DNA from: Spirochaetaceae bacterium
GTDB lineage: Bacteria > Spirochaetota > Spirochaetia > Treponematales > Rectinemataceae
NCBI GenBank assembly: GCA_016794765.1
Contig: JAEUJG010000440.1
Coordinates: 1 to 13,493, forward strand
Reading direction: 5' to 3'
Length of the DNA: 13,493 bases
Positions 13,457 through 13,493 of this stretch are shown piece by piece; the stretch's first letter is position 1, and each line of letters starts with the position of its first letter. The notes under the pieces are model-generated. The model ran no database searches. It was not told the origin of the DNA and saw nothing but the letters and a program-made list of their open reading frames with translations. The position numbers were made by a program, and so were the translations under genes.

Positions 13457-13493
13457 CGGGAGGGCGCCCGCCGCGCGAACCTAGGGGCGGAGG

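Noticed and set aside
13457..13493. Terminator after the racemase-ASCH gene
   Set aside because: The 37 remaining bases contain a short GGGCGCCC palindrome but no proper stem-loop with a T-run, and the window ends too soon to judge.

Overview
This window comes from a GC-rich chromosome of a diderm bacterium. A predicted lipoprotein, an NlpC/P60 protein with an outer-membrane-barrel-like tail, and a two-membrane-segment sensor all point to an inner and outer envelope. The permissive lipobox of the binding protein (Ala at -3) and the overall gene mix would fit a high-GC spirochaete, but no marker here settles the phylum. There are no rRNA, tRNA, transposase, integrase or CRISPR features.

Left half (1-6477, minus strand, transcribed right to left). 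metK (SAM synthetase) is followed by a strong hairpin and a gene-free stretch with two copies of an A-rich short-period repeat. Next come an MFS exporter, then a branched-chain-amino-acid-type periplasmic binding lipoprotein with its own good promoter. The lipoprotein gene overlaps by four bases (GTGA) a large membrane sensor (dCache-PAS-GAF-GAF...) that runs off the left edge. No ABC permease or ATPase gene is present next to the binding protein, so the pair looks like a ligand-capture lipoprotein feeding a sensor rather than an importer.

Centre (6478-8540). A divergent promoter region separates metK from a secreted NlpC/P60 peptidase fused to a beta-rich C-terminal domain. A DUF2269-like membrane protein of lower GC converges on it and is itself divergent from glpK.

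Right half (8541-13456, plus strand). glpK stands without other glycerol genes. It is followed by a tight four-gene unit: a ferritin-like/VIT1-CCC1 iron (or manganese) transporter, a C_GCAxxG_C_C cysteine protein, a SagB-type FMN dehydrogenase, and an aspartate/glutamate racemase fused to an ASCH domain. Gaps are 10, -4 and 10 bases. The combination suggests metal and redox handling plus an amino-acid or nucleotide-related enzyme; I do not recognise it as a described system.

Two genes (6717 and 10099) lack a Shine-Dalgarno sequence and carry the same GCTATACT motif exactly seven bases before ATG, the geometry expected for leaderless mRNAs. The most interesting items are the racemase-ASCH fusion with its operon, the binding-protein/sensor pair, the NlpC-barrel fusion and the leaderless-start motif.
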